This document shows, piece after piece, positions 50,846-64,000 of a stretch of 64,000 nt of DNA. Under the pieces are notes generated by a model that saw nothing but the letters and a program-made list of their open reading frames with translations, was not told the origin of the DNA and searched no databases. Position 1 is the stretch's first letter. Each line of letters begins with the position of its first letter. Source of the stretch: Amia ocellicauda. Lineage: Eukaryota > Chordata > Actinopteri > Amiiformes > Amiidae. A program made the position numbers and the translations under genes. The DNA is taken from NCBI RefSeq assembly GCF_036373705.1, contig NC_089867.1, positions 9,883,001 through 9,947,000 of the forward strand. The letters run 5' to 3'.

Positions 50846-53720
50846 TGGGTGTGTTTTTGTGGTGGTGGTGGTGGTTGTAGCTTAAGATGAGCATGATCCT
50901 CTCTTGGCTCTGACCTAGCAAAACCTGAAAGTCCACGTCTAATTGTCCCAGGGAAGGAAAGGTCAAAGGAGTATGCGCACAACCCACCTCCTGACATTCC
51001 TGACAGATGGTGGTGGTGTGCATAGATCCAGTGACTTAAGCAGTAGAGCAACACTTCATCATGTTCGGCAGAGAACCCATCTTGGAAGGGTCTTCAAGTG
51101 GAGTTGACCTTCCTTGGGTCTCTAATTTATTAACAAATACAAGAAATGAATGTGTAATTGATTATGTATTATGATGAGCTTTATTTGGGAGAATGTAACT
51201 TTATTCCCATGCTAATTAAGTCCTTCCATTGATGGTTTATGCTCTTTTGAGGTTACCATATTCATAATTGACTTCTAGAAGAGTATTTACTTGGATGAGC
51301 ATTTAAATGAAGACATTAATTAAACCAGGTTGCCTTATGGGGAACTAAATGAAAAAGCGTTTCTAGGTGGCCAATAAAAATGTGTATAATTTCTGGGCCA
51401 GAACACATTTTTATGTATAGAGGGAATCTTAAAAAGGCCAACAAGTTGTGCTCATGCTTGTTCATAACTGCCTAGCATGTGATTATTATCATTAATCATG
51501 GTCACTGATTTAAAAGGATGATCGCTGAAGTCATATCAAACTCATTGTAAATAAATCCAACCTTCATAACCACGTGTCACCGAGTTCAATCACAGCAATT
51601 TAGTTCTTGTACTATTTAGTGGACAGCACTTCTGCTTTAACTTGTATAGCCTCGAGTCTTAAACATAACTGTACATACATACACACACACACCCGAGTTC
51701 AACATTCCCTCAACATTACATTCAACGCAGCATAGGGGGAATTGTAATGACGGTGCACTTTCTTCCCTATCTATCAATATGTCAGATCTTATTCTAATGC
51801 AATCTAACCAGGCAGTATAGCGTTGTTTTCATGCTCCTTTGGCATCAACTTGTCACGACAAATCAATGTTATGTGTTTTAGAATTTATGGGGGGGGGGAG
51901 CGCCCATACTTCTGATGCTTAAATGTCTTCTAAATCTAAGATGAGCATGAACTCTTGAATAAATGCAGCTTTGGTTCTGCCAGTTGTTTGTGTGTTTTTA
52001 GCTTGTTTTCCACATAATGACAACACAACAACACCAACATTTGTATTATAAGTGGGAGAACCAGGTGCTGTGATTCAGATGAGAAGGCATTACAAGATGT
52101 TTAGTCATAACTTAAACTCTTAAGCAGTCAATCCTGAGGGGAGGACACGTCATGTGTTAGAAAGTGGTGGGTGCAACACAAGCTTACAAAATTACTTTGA
52201 GAATGATATGATTATGGCTGCACTGTGTAATTTGAGATGCAAGAGCCTGGAATGCATTTGATGCCCAAGATGCGGACAACAATGTCTCAGTCTGCATGTT
52301 TTTGTTGTTTTACTGCTCATCCTATGGAGGTATTTTGGTTAAAAGGTTCTTTAGAAGTTTCATCCAGGGCTTGTACACTGTCAAATCCTATTATCTCCTT
52401 CACCCAGTGCCCCCAATCAGTCTGTTTTGTGTGTACTATCAGTATTATAAGCAGTGAGGGCAACTAAATCCTTAAGTTGAAACAGGGCCTTAGTTCCTGC
52501 TAGGTTATCAGATGTAAAAATGCTAACCTTCTCATTTTAACTTTTAAATGGAGGTGCTGAACCCATCAGAACAGAGACTAGTGTTATTTAAATTGTACAT
52601 GTGAAGCAGTATGGCGCTGAACACTTAGACAAGCAGTTAAACAAATAAAGATTTGTTCCCCAATGAGTGCAGCGCAAGTTCTTCAAGAAAAGTATGCTTT
52701 ATATTATAAATTTTCAGTTACTTGAACTTAAAAGGAAATGCAATGCAAATCTAAAAGGATTAGAAAGCTCTGCAGGGTCCGGTTCTTGAAACTGTTTGAT
52801 TTCAACAAATAATTCTACAGCATATGCTTCCTTACATCTTCCTCTTAGAAATCAAGTACAAAAAAAAAAAAAAAATGGCAGATGGTAATGAAAAACAAAT
52901 GTATATGTTCTTCTGAATGATAACTACAAATACACAAAGGTGATTTTTTTTTTCCGTCCCCCTCCTCTTGAACAAAGACCTTCAGTTGAGCTTCAGTTGC
53001 ATTGTGTATTTCACTTACATAGGTTTTCTATTCTTCGTAGGAACTGCGTAAAACTGTGTATTATGTTTTGTGTTCTCGGGTGACGGTTACGAGATGGTTA
53101 GAGCAAGGAGGACAGGATAATGTTATCATAGTCCTCTAAGGCTATGTTGTGGTTAGCTGATTAAAGAGACCATCGACTAGCTGTGTGTAAAGTGATCTGT
53201 ATCATGTGCTGTAAGTAGTGGGGCTATGAGACAATCATTTAAGCAAATCGCTAGTTTTGCAGGAATATGCATCTGATCTTGTTCTTGTTCGGACATAAAT
53301 CCTCTTGGAAGATGAGCTTAAACAAATGAACTGCTGACTCTCAACAATGGCACCATTGCATAACCCAGGAAAAGTAAAAACTGTGCTGGAACACTTTGTT
53401 TACCAGTTTGAATTGACTATACTAAGTGCCATACTGTATTCTGTTGATCCATATTATTCTAGCCTCCCAAGCCCCAGTATATAAATTGGCGGGGAGCCAT
53501 TCACATCTGCACTGCGCATCCAAGGTAGGCTTTGCATCTGTGGAATAGAAGTGAGAAGAGAATGATTATAGGTTACAAAATACTGCATAGTCTTTAGTGT
53601 TTGTTTACCTTTGTGTTCAGTTTTAGTCTATGGTTCGACATACATTTGTTAAACTGTAAAACAACAGGAATTGATTTTGCCATTGATGGATCTTTAATAA
53701 AGCCGTTGTTGCCTTTAAAT

Positions 53721-53733
53721 AGCCATTATTATT

Positions 53734-53770
<37 letters not shown>

Positions 53771-53780
53771 CTATTATTAG
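53721..53780. repeat. ATT/AATA microsatellite
   Basis: Runs of ATT and TAA units with a switch of strand sense in the middle, giving a partly self-complementary tract. Confidence 0.9.
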
Positions 53781-53927
53781 CATTAGCTCATTCTGTCGGC
53801 TCATCCAGGCTTCCCAACTAAAGTTAAGATTTTTGTTATTTTGTTTAGTAGGAAATACAGGCCAGCTATGAAACATGACCAAGTGCTGTGAGCTCAGTGA
53901 TGGATGTTTGCCGAGATACTTGGCCAT

Positions 53928-54097
53928 GGTTTCATATATGGTATCTCCCACTACATCAAATATAATTAACATCTCAGAAAAACAATACAACTGCTCCCTT
54001 GTCACAGAATTTGGGGGTTATGGTGTTCTGTTGCACCAGACCTTTGTGTTGCAAACCATCAGTGAAGATTTTTGTTGTTGCCTTTCTTTTAAGGTCT
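53928..54097. repeat. Direct repeat, copy 1 (170 bp)
   Basis: Shares about 150 aligned bases with 56059-56210, including GGTATCTCCCACTACAT and GTCACAGAATTTGGGGGTTA. It carries 18 bases (after GTTGCA) absent from copy 2. Not recognised as a known element. Confidence 0.85.
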
Positions 54098-56058
54098 ACT
54101 GAACGTGTTTTTTTGTTCTTTGTGTGTAGTCGATTTTCCAGCCCTTCCCCCACCTGGTCATTTTAAACTGTCACATGCCTTCCACCTTTGGCCTGTGAAC
54201 AATGCACTGGTCAGCAGAAGGAGGAGTGAGTGTTTGATAGTGTGCTTTAACAAATGAGCATGCCCAGTAATCATGTAAATTTGACCCTTTGATGCAAAGA
54301 GCTTATATTGTCACTGGCCAGTTCAGCAGATGGGGCTTTTAAGATTGGCTTCAGCTGCAACTATTCTATATAGCTGGGTTCTTCAGTGTACAAAGATATC
54401 TTCTTTTGTGAAACTGAATTCATAGGTTTTAAATCTGTAGTGTTGTTTTTTGTATGTATGTGATTATGCATTTGTTTATATTTTTGCATAGAGATATTGC
54501 TAATCAAATGACTGCAAATGAGGGTTCTCTATATAACCCTTTGTACAATTTTCTATTGTATAGTCAGTCTTTATATTCTCTGCCTTCAATATGTTCACTT
54601 GGTGATGAAATGGTCATAAGAAATGCTCTTTTCTGTAGCATGGCAACAGTATATATGGAGGTTAGTTATTTGAGCTTACAGTATACAATTTTATCAAGCC
54701 TTGCAGTTGGCTTGATCCTCAGTTTAAATTGATTAGCTTCCCTGGGACTGAAAAGAGAACCAATTTTCATGGTGACTGACTACTGCGATTGTATGTAACC
54801 AATTAAGGCTTCCCGTTAACGTGAAGCCTTCGAGACATTGTATTAATACACACATGCACATGTATTTAGAGCTTTCTTTTTTTTCTTTTTTTTCTCTTCC
54901 TCCCCTCCCTTTTTATAGAGCGGCTTCCAAATTTCTCGAGTAAAGATTTTATGTTCGGATTGATTTTGAGCCACTTTCACACGAATGCGAAAGGTCAGAA
55001 AATGAAATGACAGTCTTATTACAAACCGTGAGCGCTGTTAGATTTACTGATGACGGCAAATTCCAAATGCTTCGGTTAAGCCACTGAGGAAAGGAAATGT
55101 GATGGAGCATTTACCACTGCCATCGTGATGATCGTTTTCCAACACGGTGTTAATGCTTATAGAAAGTGAAGGCAATCAAACTATTAAAGGTGATGGATGC
55201 TGAGTAGCATGAGTGCAGGTGCGACAGGAGGAAACAATAAAAGGTTGAAACCCTGCAGTGTGGCTATAAGGATACAGATTTTTATCAAAATGGAAAAATC
55301 GGTTTGCTCTTTTAAATCCTGTAGATCCGTACATCGAAATAATTGAATTGCACTCATTCAGTCTTATTTTAAAATGCACATCAGTCCGAGAAGCTTACGT
55401 GCCCTCAATGTCCACTAACGGCAGACAAAAAACGTCCTGTGCTCACATACCTGTATTTCAAGTTTGTCACCTGCAATATCTCTCCATTTCAGTTAGGCCC
55501 CTCACTTCCCTCCCCCACTCAACGGAGACGTCACTTTTTACTGATTTGAGCTCAATTATTGGTAACAGGATTGCCTTTATACAATATGGTGTTTATACAA
55601 CTTCTGATGTAACTATAAGACTTTGGTATTCCAAATCAGTAGTGCTATATATTTACATTGCATAGTCCTTGAGCTGTTTTCTTTACAGCTATATATTTAC
55701 ATATTACCCCCTAGGTTGTGGACAATACAATACCTATTGTTTCTTGAGGAGATCTTGGGGATATCCACTTAGAAAGAAAATGGAGCTCAGTTGTTGTAGG
55801 CAAAACTCAAATGTGTAGAATGCCTAAATAATTATACCCTTGGTAGAATGGGCTCATTGACCTCCAGCAGGTTGATTTTCTGCATTGATTAGTTAGATAA
55901 TGTCATATAATTGCCTATATTTGTCTTGCGTTTTATGAAAACTATCATATTAATGAAGCTTTACAAAATCCATGGCAGAATCAGTACAAAAGGACTAATC
56001 AACACACCCTCTACTGACTAATAGTATAATAATCTAATGAGGGGAAAATTATTTCCTT

Positions 56059-56210
56059 GGTTTCCATGGTATCTCCCACTACATAAAATATAAGTAAAAT
56101 CTAAAAACAAAAAAATACAACTGCTCCTTTGTCACAGAATTTGGGGGTTATGGTGTTCTGTTGCAAACCATCAGTGAAGATTTTTTGTTGTTGCCTTTCT
56201 TTTTAGGTCT
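56059..56210. repeat. Direct repeat, copy 2 (152 bp)
   Basis: Second copy of the segment at 53928-54097, same orientation, about 2.1 kb away. The 18-base difference lies between two GTTGCA hexamers of copy 1, the signature of a slippage deletion. Confidence 0.85.
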
Positions 56211-57734
56211 TTCGGTTTAGATTTCCTTGGTTCATCTCCTCACCATCTCACTGCTCAAGTCGTTTCAAGCCAAAACAATAAAATGTTTATTTGTCGTAGA
56301 GACTCAATTGGTATGCTACAGCAGAGTGATGTACAGTTGAATCGTACTTTCTTATTTCTTGGTAAAAGGCAGAACGGAAGCGTGCAGAGCAGGTTTTACA
56401 GTCTGCTGTATCCATGACTCATTCTACCCCTTGGTTTATTAGAGAGTGCAGGAAGTCCTTGCAAAGACGGAAGCCTGCTGGAATGCCATGATGTCAGCCT
56501 TTGGCTAGTGAGTTGGGTTGCCACACTTGCAGATTAAGAGAAACCCGATAAGAATCTCAAGGAAAATGCAACCCCTCCTCCCCCCCCTCTTCTTTTTTTG
56601 TAACAAGCCAGCTTAAGAACCGAACACAAAAGCCCTACTCCTCATTGAGTCATGGGTCTTAAATTGGTGCTATAAAAGTGAAGAATGTGTCGTTGAGTTT
56701 GTGTGGTCAGTGCTTTTGTTGATTTCCCAGAAAGTAGCTGAGGTTTGATGTGTAACCTAGGACATCCTCGCCATCTGCAGAAGTGGCTCCACAAACATAC
56801 CACACTGCCGGGTGACTTAAAAAAATTCCGGCCCAGCTGGGGGTGAGGGGGATAGGAAATCCTGAATGTGAAAGGTCAAACAATAGTGTTTGTGACCAGG
56901 AGGTCTAACCCAAGCCTACTGCCTCACACCCTCAACCCCTTAATTGCTTTTGAAGGCATAATGGTCCATAAAGAGCAGTCCTAGCCATCCTGTCTCTGAG
57001 TCTACTCTTAGATCTGGCTTTAGATAGTTTCTTTTCTTCACAGGGCAGAGGCTTTTAATGGGTGGTGATTAAAACTAACACTTTCTCTTCCAAGCAAGAT
57101 AGCCCATTCTACATTTGAGTATATCCCATTTGAGAAGATGGAAGTGTAGTTTTATTGATTATTTTAGTTTCTAATTCTTCTTAAACCACTGGAAGAGAAC
57201 CCAGTAGGTACAGTTCTGCTGAGCCACTGAACGTGCAGCGTAGAGGATTGAATTGGAAGAATGTATGCTCTCCTTGGCAACCACTGTGTCATCTTGGCTT
57301 CACGGAGAACTTTTCACAGCTGAATTAGCCACTGCTGTCTTTGTCTGCTGCACGGGTCAGAGGCCACTAGATCAGGCCAAATGGTGGTGTTCTTTGGTAT
57401 TGTGTGCCTGTACTGTAAAAATGAGTCTCAAAGTGCTTTTTCTATGGAACCGCAAATAGTACAGCCTTATAGGCCTACAGCTTTAACACGGAGGCCTGTT
57501 AGGTCAGAGCAAATGGTGAACAAAGGTTTGTCTGCTTCATATCCCCCCAGGCCAGTATGTTGAAACACGGCCCAACTGAAGATTATTCAAATTCCTCTTC
57601 AGGTATGCAAATGTAGGTGTTATTTTGAAGAAATGTAGAATGTATTATAATGATATGAATCTGAAATGCAATTTGGGGGTATACATTAGTTCACTTTTTA
57701 AAGATTGTGTCTTGGTTTGTGTCACACAACTTTT

Positions 57735-57795
57735 GTAATGTTTGTGTAAACTGTAAGTCACCCTGGATAATTAAATACAAAAATAATAAACTAAA
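57735..57795 (+). repeat. SINE-tail-like fragment
   Basis: AACTGTAAGTCACCCTGGAT followed by AT-rich units resembles the conserved 3' tail shared by several fish SINE families. No tRNA-like head was identified upstream. Confidence 0.4.
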
Positions 57796-60700
57796 CTGTC
57801 AAGCAAGGCATAGATACAGTAGAAGGAAATAAATTCTGAAGCACAAACAAGATCAGTGAAAAATAATGAATTATTTGCTTGTGTGATGTATGGTCTGATG
57901 AAAGTGTAGTATAATATCCATTAAATTATGTTTGGTGATATCTGGAAATTCTTGGCAGGGGATATGAGGTTTCTCATTTATCTGTGTGGGATTGGCAATA
58001 TGCAGCAGGAAATTAGTTCCTGGGGTCTTTCCAGGGACCAACTGCTTCTCTGCAAATAGGAGAACTTGTATCATTGCCTAAAGATTAGTAAAAGGAAAGG
58101 CATTTACAGGAATACATTTTATATAAATCATGATGCATATATTTCCTGGTGATCTGATCTGGCAAGATGCCGGAAATGCCACAATGCTTTATGTCGGGAG
58201 ATGTGTAAAAGTTTGCTAGTGAGCAAAGAAAAGTCAAGAGATTCACAGTTGTACTACAGTTTGTATATTCATATAGATTACTGGTCAGTCTGTGGATGTC
58301 CTGTTCTTAATCTACTGAGAAAATAAATGATAAGTTAGATAAGATATTTGAACCTTTATGAAAATGAGGAACTGGGGACTGAAGATGTCTTTGGTAGTTT
58401 CTTGAGACACGGAATATTCCAAACCCTACTGATCTATAGGAAAACATACGTGCATCAGAGGAATCCTGAAATGAGTTTCCCGTTAAACCTTCAAAGATGC
58501 ATCTTTACAGGCACTGTCGATGGGAGCCGAGTCTTTTTGGCTGCGTTCTAGTTTTCTTGATTTGCATCGGTCAGCTTGTTCACACCACAGGAACCATAGG
58601 AATGAAGGGTGATGGAGTAAAGGCTCCAGAAGGGATCAATCAATCCTCTATTCCCAGTTTGCTGCAAATGTCCATGAACAATTAACTCTCGTCCTCTGTC
58701 CCAGGACTATACTGTACTGTATTAGGAATGGCTTTCCTGCTTCCAGCTTTTTCTGTGTTTGTAGGATAAGTTGGTAGTATATAAAATAGAATACAATTCT
58801 CATCTAGAGGAATTAGTTTAATTTTGTGGTTAAAGGAGTTGGACAATTTTAACTATTGCAGGGAATGATTTGAGGTACAGGAAATAAACCTTTTGTGAAA
58901 GTAACATGCCTTGAATATTCCAGTACCCCCAGGTGGTCACTCTGTTTTGATGTGAGACATTACATTTGAGAACTCCTTGAGCAGCAAAAGGCTAACCTTT
59001 TAAAAGTGGGAAAGTGGAAAGGGAGGTTGTGGCAAGTGCAGGGCTTTTAAATGGATTAATCTTTTTAAGTCTGTGCTTCTTGAGATAAATGGAGTGCTTG
59101 TCAAGTTAAGTAGCTATCAAGTACTTTATTGATTTGGGTTGAATTGATCTCCGTAATGTATTGTAAACACCAACGCAATTTAACTTATAATACTGGATTA
59201 ATTAACCATTAACGGATCACCCTTGAGTTCTCACAGGTAGTTTTGAGTGTTCACTTGATCTTGTTCAACTGCTTGGATTCAAGCTTTTCAGACCTTTTTG
59301 TTTAGGGGGTTAGTTTGTCATTTCTTCCCATCTTTACACTGAACTAATTGTGTCAGAATATAAGGGTTTATTTGGTTGTGCTCCGTGCTTTCTTCAGACA
59401 GACTTGGAGTTGTCTTAACCCCTTTGGACTTTTAGGATATTTTCTATGTTTCTGACAGTGTGAGTGTTTCGTCAAGACCATTACATTTGAGAGATTAGGC
59501 TACAGCTTGAGCAGCAAGTGAAACGAGTTTGATTGTCTAAATGTGTGCCTAATAAAACTATTCAGTTTGAAAACTTGAAAACATAATTGTTTCGGGGTGA
59601 GACTGGGATTTCCTTACTATATGAAGTTGTAACTATTTTGTAAGCATAAGAGTTATCAGGCGTTCTGTGACGCTCACCATTCATTTCTGCTTGTGTTCTG
59701 CAGGGTAATTGCAAGCCTTTTCAACTGGGTCATAAATCCACAGTTTTGACCTTAGACACTTCACCCTGAGCTATTCCATGCACACATGTTTTTTAATGTT
59801 GGGTGTTTATTTGTATAGGCTATGGTTTCTATTTAGAGCTTATGCTGTATAGGTATTAGAGAGAATTCCAGCTCAAGTCATAAGTCAGTATGTGAAGGGT
59901 TTTAAGGTGGGGAAACTAATGTAACACAACCTGTTAATGATGGATTTTATAAGGAAAGCACAATACTTTCAAGCTGACAAAATGCACCTTCAATTCGGTG
60001 TGCAATGTGCTTTATTATTGTAGTTCCATCTGCAATGCTATATAAACAAACTTGTTGTAATAGCAGTGTTTACCTGTTTATATTGCATTTTAGAAGGAGT
60101 AACTAAGTCACCCTATTCGGCAGATAACCTGGTGTGTAAAAAGTACCTTGTATATAAAATGTCAGACAAGTTCCTTTCTCTGAGGCAAAAAGATACAGTA
60201 TATCTGATCATTAGATTAGATCATTATAGTATGTGGTGGAAGTACAAAAAGTGAAGTGACACGGACGCAAATGATGAAAAATTACTTCTGTTTTTAAATG
60301 TGAAATTCTGCTTTTCAAAGCACGCCATCGCCTTTCCCCTCTCCCATCAAAAGCATATGCAGTTTGACGGTAACGAAAAACATTTTATAATTTCTTTCAT
60401 TCTAATTTTATTTTGCCATGAAGTCGGGCTATACCATCTGTCACACTGAAGAACATCCCAGCTCTCTTGCTGTGCCCCACTGGGCAGTGGAGGACCAGAG
60501 CAGATTCTGTGATTAGCCTCCAGCCGAACTCCTCTTTTGTTCTTAGATGGGGATCGCTGACAAGCTCCCCAGGGGTAAGGTCCAAACACAGCTTGTATGC
60601 AGGGGACCAGTCATCAACTTGAGTGCTGGAGACATTCAGCTTTCTTGACTGACTTATACAAAACTCTTGTTATTCAATACTCTGCATATACATATGCATA

Positions 60701-61520
60701 CAAAGCTAGCATAGACTGGATTTCTTCAATGCCCTAGCCTATTACATCCTTGGAGTTTGCATTTCTATTCCTGAAGAATAAACAAGGTGATGCTGAGTTA
60801 TTAAACAGCAGTGAATGTAATTTACATCACAATTCTACCTGTTAATATCGCTGCCCATCTTTATTGCGCCCCTCACTTTTCTTCTCAAATTGAGCACTGT
60901 AGCTTTGAAAGACTAACTGCAAAAGCACACAAACCTGTTGCCTTGGACAGCAATGTAAAAGGGTACAGGGCCAGATGGTAAAGCATGGTTTAAAGTACTT
61001 CCTTTGGGCTTAAACATGGAATTTCCTTGGTGGCAGTTTTCCTTTTGCGTTGGAAATTCTCACAAATTAGGAGAAACGATGAATAATAGTTTGATCCATT
61101 TTTAGGTGTTATGTGCTCCAGGCCCCTTTTTTCCCCCCTTACTATCTTCTTCTGGATATTTCAGTCTTACTACCTTGTTTTGGATAAATTTGCATAGTCA
61201 GATGTGTGTAACTGAAATTCTTAAATAGCTTACTTCTGCTTAATTGAAACGGTTTAAAAGACTTTGTTAAATCTGTTAAAATGCTACTCAGTGTTAGTCT
61301 TGCAGTTTGCACCCGTGAAGACTCTTCAGCTTTTGAAAGAATATAAGGTGGATTTAATAAAAACATCCCAGCTGAGTAGTAAAGTAATTATCTTTATTGT
61401 AAAAATATTGTAAAGATTACATAGTATTGTAACTGTTACATATAAATCATCCTTAAAAAGCAACCTTTTATTTTCTTTTTTTTTCCCCTAAAATGCAAAC
61501 ATTCCAAACCAAAGTAAATG

Positions 61521-61537
61521 GGGGGGGGGGGGGGGGT
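61521..61537. repeat. Poly-G run
   Basis: About 17 consecutive G residues in otherwise AT-rich DNA; also a likely site of sequencing or assembly length error. Confidence 0.85.
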
Positions 61538-64000
61538 ACTACAATCCAGACTGCATTTTTAACTCTGGCCATTTCATTTTCTTTTATATTCTTGAAGTAA
61601 AAGTACATGCATACAGCAGCTGTGCAAGTGTCAGCTGATTTCTGACAGCCTATAAACTGTACTGCAAACACAGCACAGTAAAACTTTGCACATGGACGCT
61701 GATTGCAATACACCTTTTATAGTCCGTAATTTTGACTAACTGTTACGCCGAATGTTGTAATGGTTTTTCCATATGAAATAACATCACGCATGAAGTACTT
61801 CATTTATCCTGATTTGACTATATAAAAATTAAGGTGGACAAAGTGTTCAAAAGTTGTGTTAAGTTTTTATTACATTCAATGCTTTCGTGTTATTTGGCTC
61901 AGAGCCAGAGACTTGGAGGCAGGAGGCAAATAACAGTCACTTCTAATAATCTAATAAAAGTCACTGGTGGCTATAAAGAATGCTCTGACCAGTAGGGGAG
62001 ATATCCATGAAGCAACCCCAAAAGCTTTTCAGCATGCGTTTTATGACCTAGTTTTAGTCCCCGTCCCCGTCCCCCTCCTTTTTTCTTTTTGTTTTTAACT
62101 ATTTTCATGTGCTTTCTTTTGGGTGCTTTGATATACTATATGTGAAAGTGCACTTAAAAAGCACTGCAGTTCTGAGAACGAAAAAAAAAAAAAGCCATAT
62201 GGTTGAATGAAGTTGCTTTTGAGGTAAAATGACAGTACATGTATGCCTTCCGTCAGTGAGTGTCCATGTTTTGCAATCGAGTTTCTGTACAAACATTTTT
62301 GACTGTTAAATGTCCAGCAGTCTTGAGGTTATGCCTAGTTCCTCCTGTTCTTACCCTTTTAATGAAACAAGATTTTCTGTATGTAGGTTTTATTTTTCTC
62401 CAGACCTTACACAAAATAGGATATTTGCCTTTTGAAAAATGAAATTAACTGACATGAAAAAATGCAATTGTACCCTGACTGCAAAACGTCATCTGTCACA
62501 TTTACCAATAATAAATCTGATATGATCATTCATAAGGGGAGAGGTCTGATGGGATTCTAGCACATTTATCCATTTGATTTATTGATTTATTCCTTTTCTC
62601 CAGTTTCTTAGAATGGCTGATACTTCAAAAGTCATGGTCTTGTCATGAGCCAGCCATAATCAAATGTAACCATGATATATCAAGACCCATTTTGCTTTAT
62701 TTTCTGCCTTCCCATTTTACCTCAAGGTAAAGGGCTATATTGAATGGATGGGGCCCCGAGAGTGTATGCTTCTGCTGACCGATTTAACGTCTTGCCAACT
62801 AAAGAGCTTTGACCCCCGGTTTTAGTGTGTATAAGCAGATCAAAATTAATTTAAATCTCTGTGTCATTATAATAGACACCTAATATGCTGGTGACCTTGT
62901 GCACGTTGAGAGATCCCTTTTTCAGAGAAGCTTCCTTGAAAATGAAATTGGTGGAACTGAGGATTCACTGCAAGGATGGGTTCTGAAAGACTGAAAACCT
63001 TCATAGCCCGTTTCAGTAGAATTAAGACTTCCTTTTTCTTTTTTCTTTTTTTAATGCCCATGTGTCTGAAATTTCCTTTTTAAGAATTCAGAAATGTCTG
63101 GTATCTTAGAAAAACGAAAATGATGCAGCAATCTTCAGGCGTCCAAAAAACAACCTTTGTAATACGGTTTCAAAAAACGGTTTTGAAAAATTCCAAGAGT
63201 GTGGGGTCAATACTGACTCATTTGGTTTAAGTTGTCTATTTGGGATTATCCATTCTAAGGTTGGGCTGATGGTGCCAGTGAGTAATTGGGGTCTGTAGTG
63301 GTCTATATGTCGACACAAGAACAAATAAAGGAGCTAGCCAAAAAAAAAAAAAAGGTTTGGGGTCTAGGTTAGATTCCATTTTAGCCATAGTCATCTGGCT
63401 GACTCAGCATCTGTCCTGGGGGCGCTTTCGCCACTGTTAGGGAACAGTCTGGTTTTCCAATAGCCCATTTAATGTGGTAATTACATTCCATTGACTGTAT
63501 TTGAAAGAAATACCTTTTATGGATTGTGCACAGTCAGAAAACAAATGTTAACTGTGTAATCGCCATCAACACTTTTTCATTCATTTGTATCTGTGTGTAT
63601 GTATGTGAGGGTGATGGTGGCTGAAAAGCATGTGTTGATTTCTGTAGGCAGGAAAAGACATTTGCCATCTTTTAAAGAAATAACCAGATGCGTATCTTCG
63701 GGCCTCTTCGGTTTGAGCTACTTTGCACGATCGTAAAATTATATTTTATGCAGCACGAAAGTGATCTGCAGCGTGTCTTTGCTGTGTGAGAGGAAATTGA
63801 TTTCACATGGAGGAAATACACTAATACATAGAACTATAACATGTTGCTATTCTGAGCACTGTTATAGCATATAGTCAATCTGGATACATTAACCTTCCTT
63901 GAAAGGTCACAGCTGTGGCTTTGGACAACCCCCACTGTCCTTGCATAATATTATCCAACCATCACCAGAAAACAACCTGCCTGTGACTGATCTTTTTTTT

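Larger units (their letters stand above)
50517..64000 (+). other. TRIM71 intron 1 (extends beyond window)
   Basis: Starts at the GTGAGT donor after exon 1. I looked for the continuation of B-box 2 (a Cys/His-rich exon starting in phase 0) and did not find it. The interval has no recognised gene. Contents: a possible SINE relic at 50700-50845, an ATT/ATA microsatellite at 53721-53780, a 170-base segment duplicated at 53928 and 56059, a 26-bp palindrome at 54805-54830, a SINE-like tail near 57745, a poly-G run at 61521-61537, and an AATAAA plus poly-A tail at 63324-63353. A separate gene without recognisable exons cannot be excluded. Confidence 0.6.

Noticed and set aside
53875-54102. 75-codon frame covering the duplicated segment
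   Set aside because: The second copy of the segment does not keep the frame, so coding use is unlikely.
50517-64000. Second coding exon of TRIM71
   Set aside because: Searched for a phase-0 exon continuing B-box 2 after an acceptor; none was recognisable.

Overview
The window reads as nuclear DNA of a ray-finned fish. Three vertebrate genes are recognisable, all on the + strand and all intron-bearing. The spaces and introns hold Tc1/mariner and piggyBac-type DNA transposons typical of fish, plus long CA, TA and ATT microsatellites. I cannot name the species from sequence alone.

Layout. 1-3.8 kb: a near-perfect Tc1/mariner element with an intact DD36E transposase (803-2023), then a second Tc1 element with a DD34E transposase killed by three nonsense codons (2217-3805). 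3.8-13.3 kb: mostly anonymous intergenic DNA with a weakly supported TATA-driven three-exon gene model (4837-6085) and a Tc1 deletion derivative (9349-9800). 13.3-28.3 kb: complete TOPAZ1, a germ-cell protein with a CCCH zinc finger. I could trace 20 coding exons with GT-AG borders and matching phases, totalling 1890 codons plus stop. Its introns carry a TTAA-flanked piggyBac-like element, a Tc1 fragment, a CA microsatellite and an unclassified CTCGAGTC-rich repeat. 30.3-37.9 kb: TCAIM, a mitochondrial protein with an HPD-containing N-terminal domain, in 10 coding exons; exon 1 is tentative. 38-48.5 kb: intergenic, with a decayed Tc1 and a MITE-like palindrome. 48.5-50.5 kb: GC-rich promoter/5' UTR and first coding exon of TRIM71 (LIN-41), encoding the RING finger, B-box 1 and the start of B-box 2. 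The exon ends at a clean splice donor. I found no second exon, so 50.5-64 kb appears to be TRIM71 intron 1.

The three genes have no shared pathway. TOPAZ1 acts in germ cells, TCAIM in mitochondria, and TRIM71 as an RNA-binding E3 ligase/repressor in stem and progenitor cells. TOPAZ1 and TCAIM are head-to-tail neighbours about 2 kb apart, as they are in mammals; TRIM71 lies elsewhere on the same chromosome arm in human. I saw no convincing undescribed system. The least explained items are the 4.8-6.1 kb gene model, an in-frame alternative acceptor in TCAIM, an exon-like open frame between TOPAZ1 and TCAIM, and the CTCGAGTC-rich repeat.
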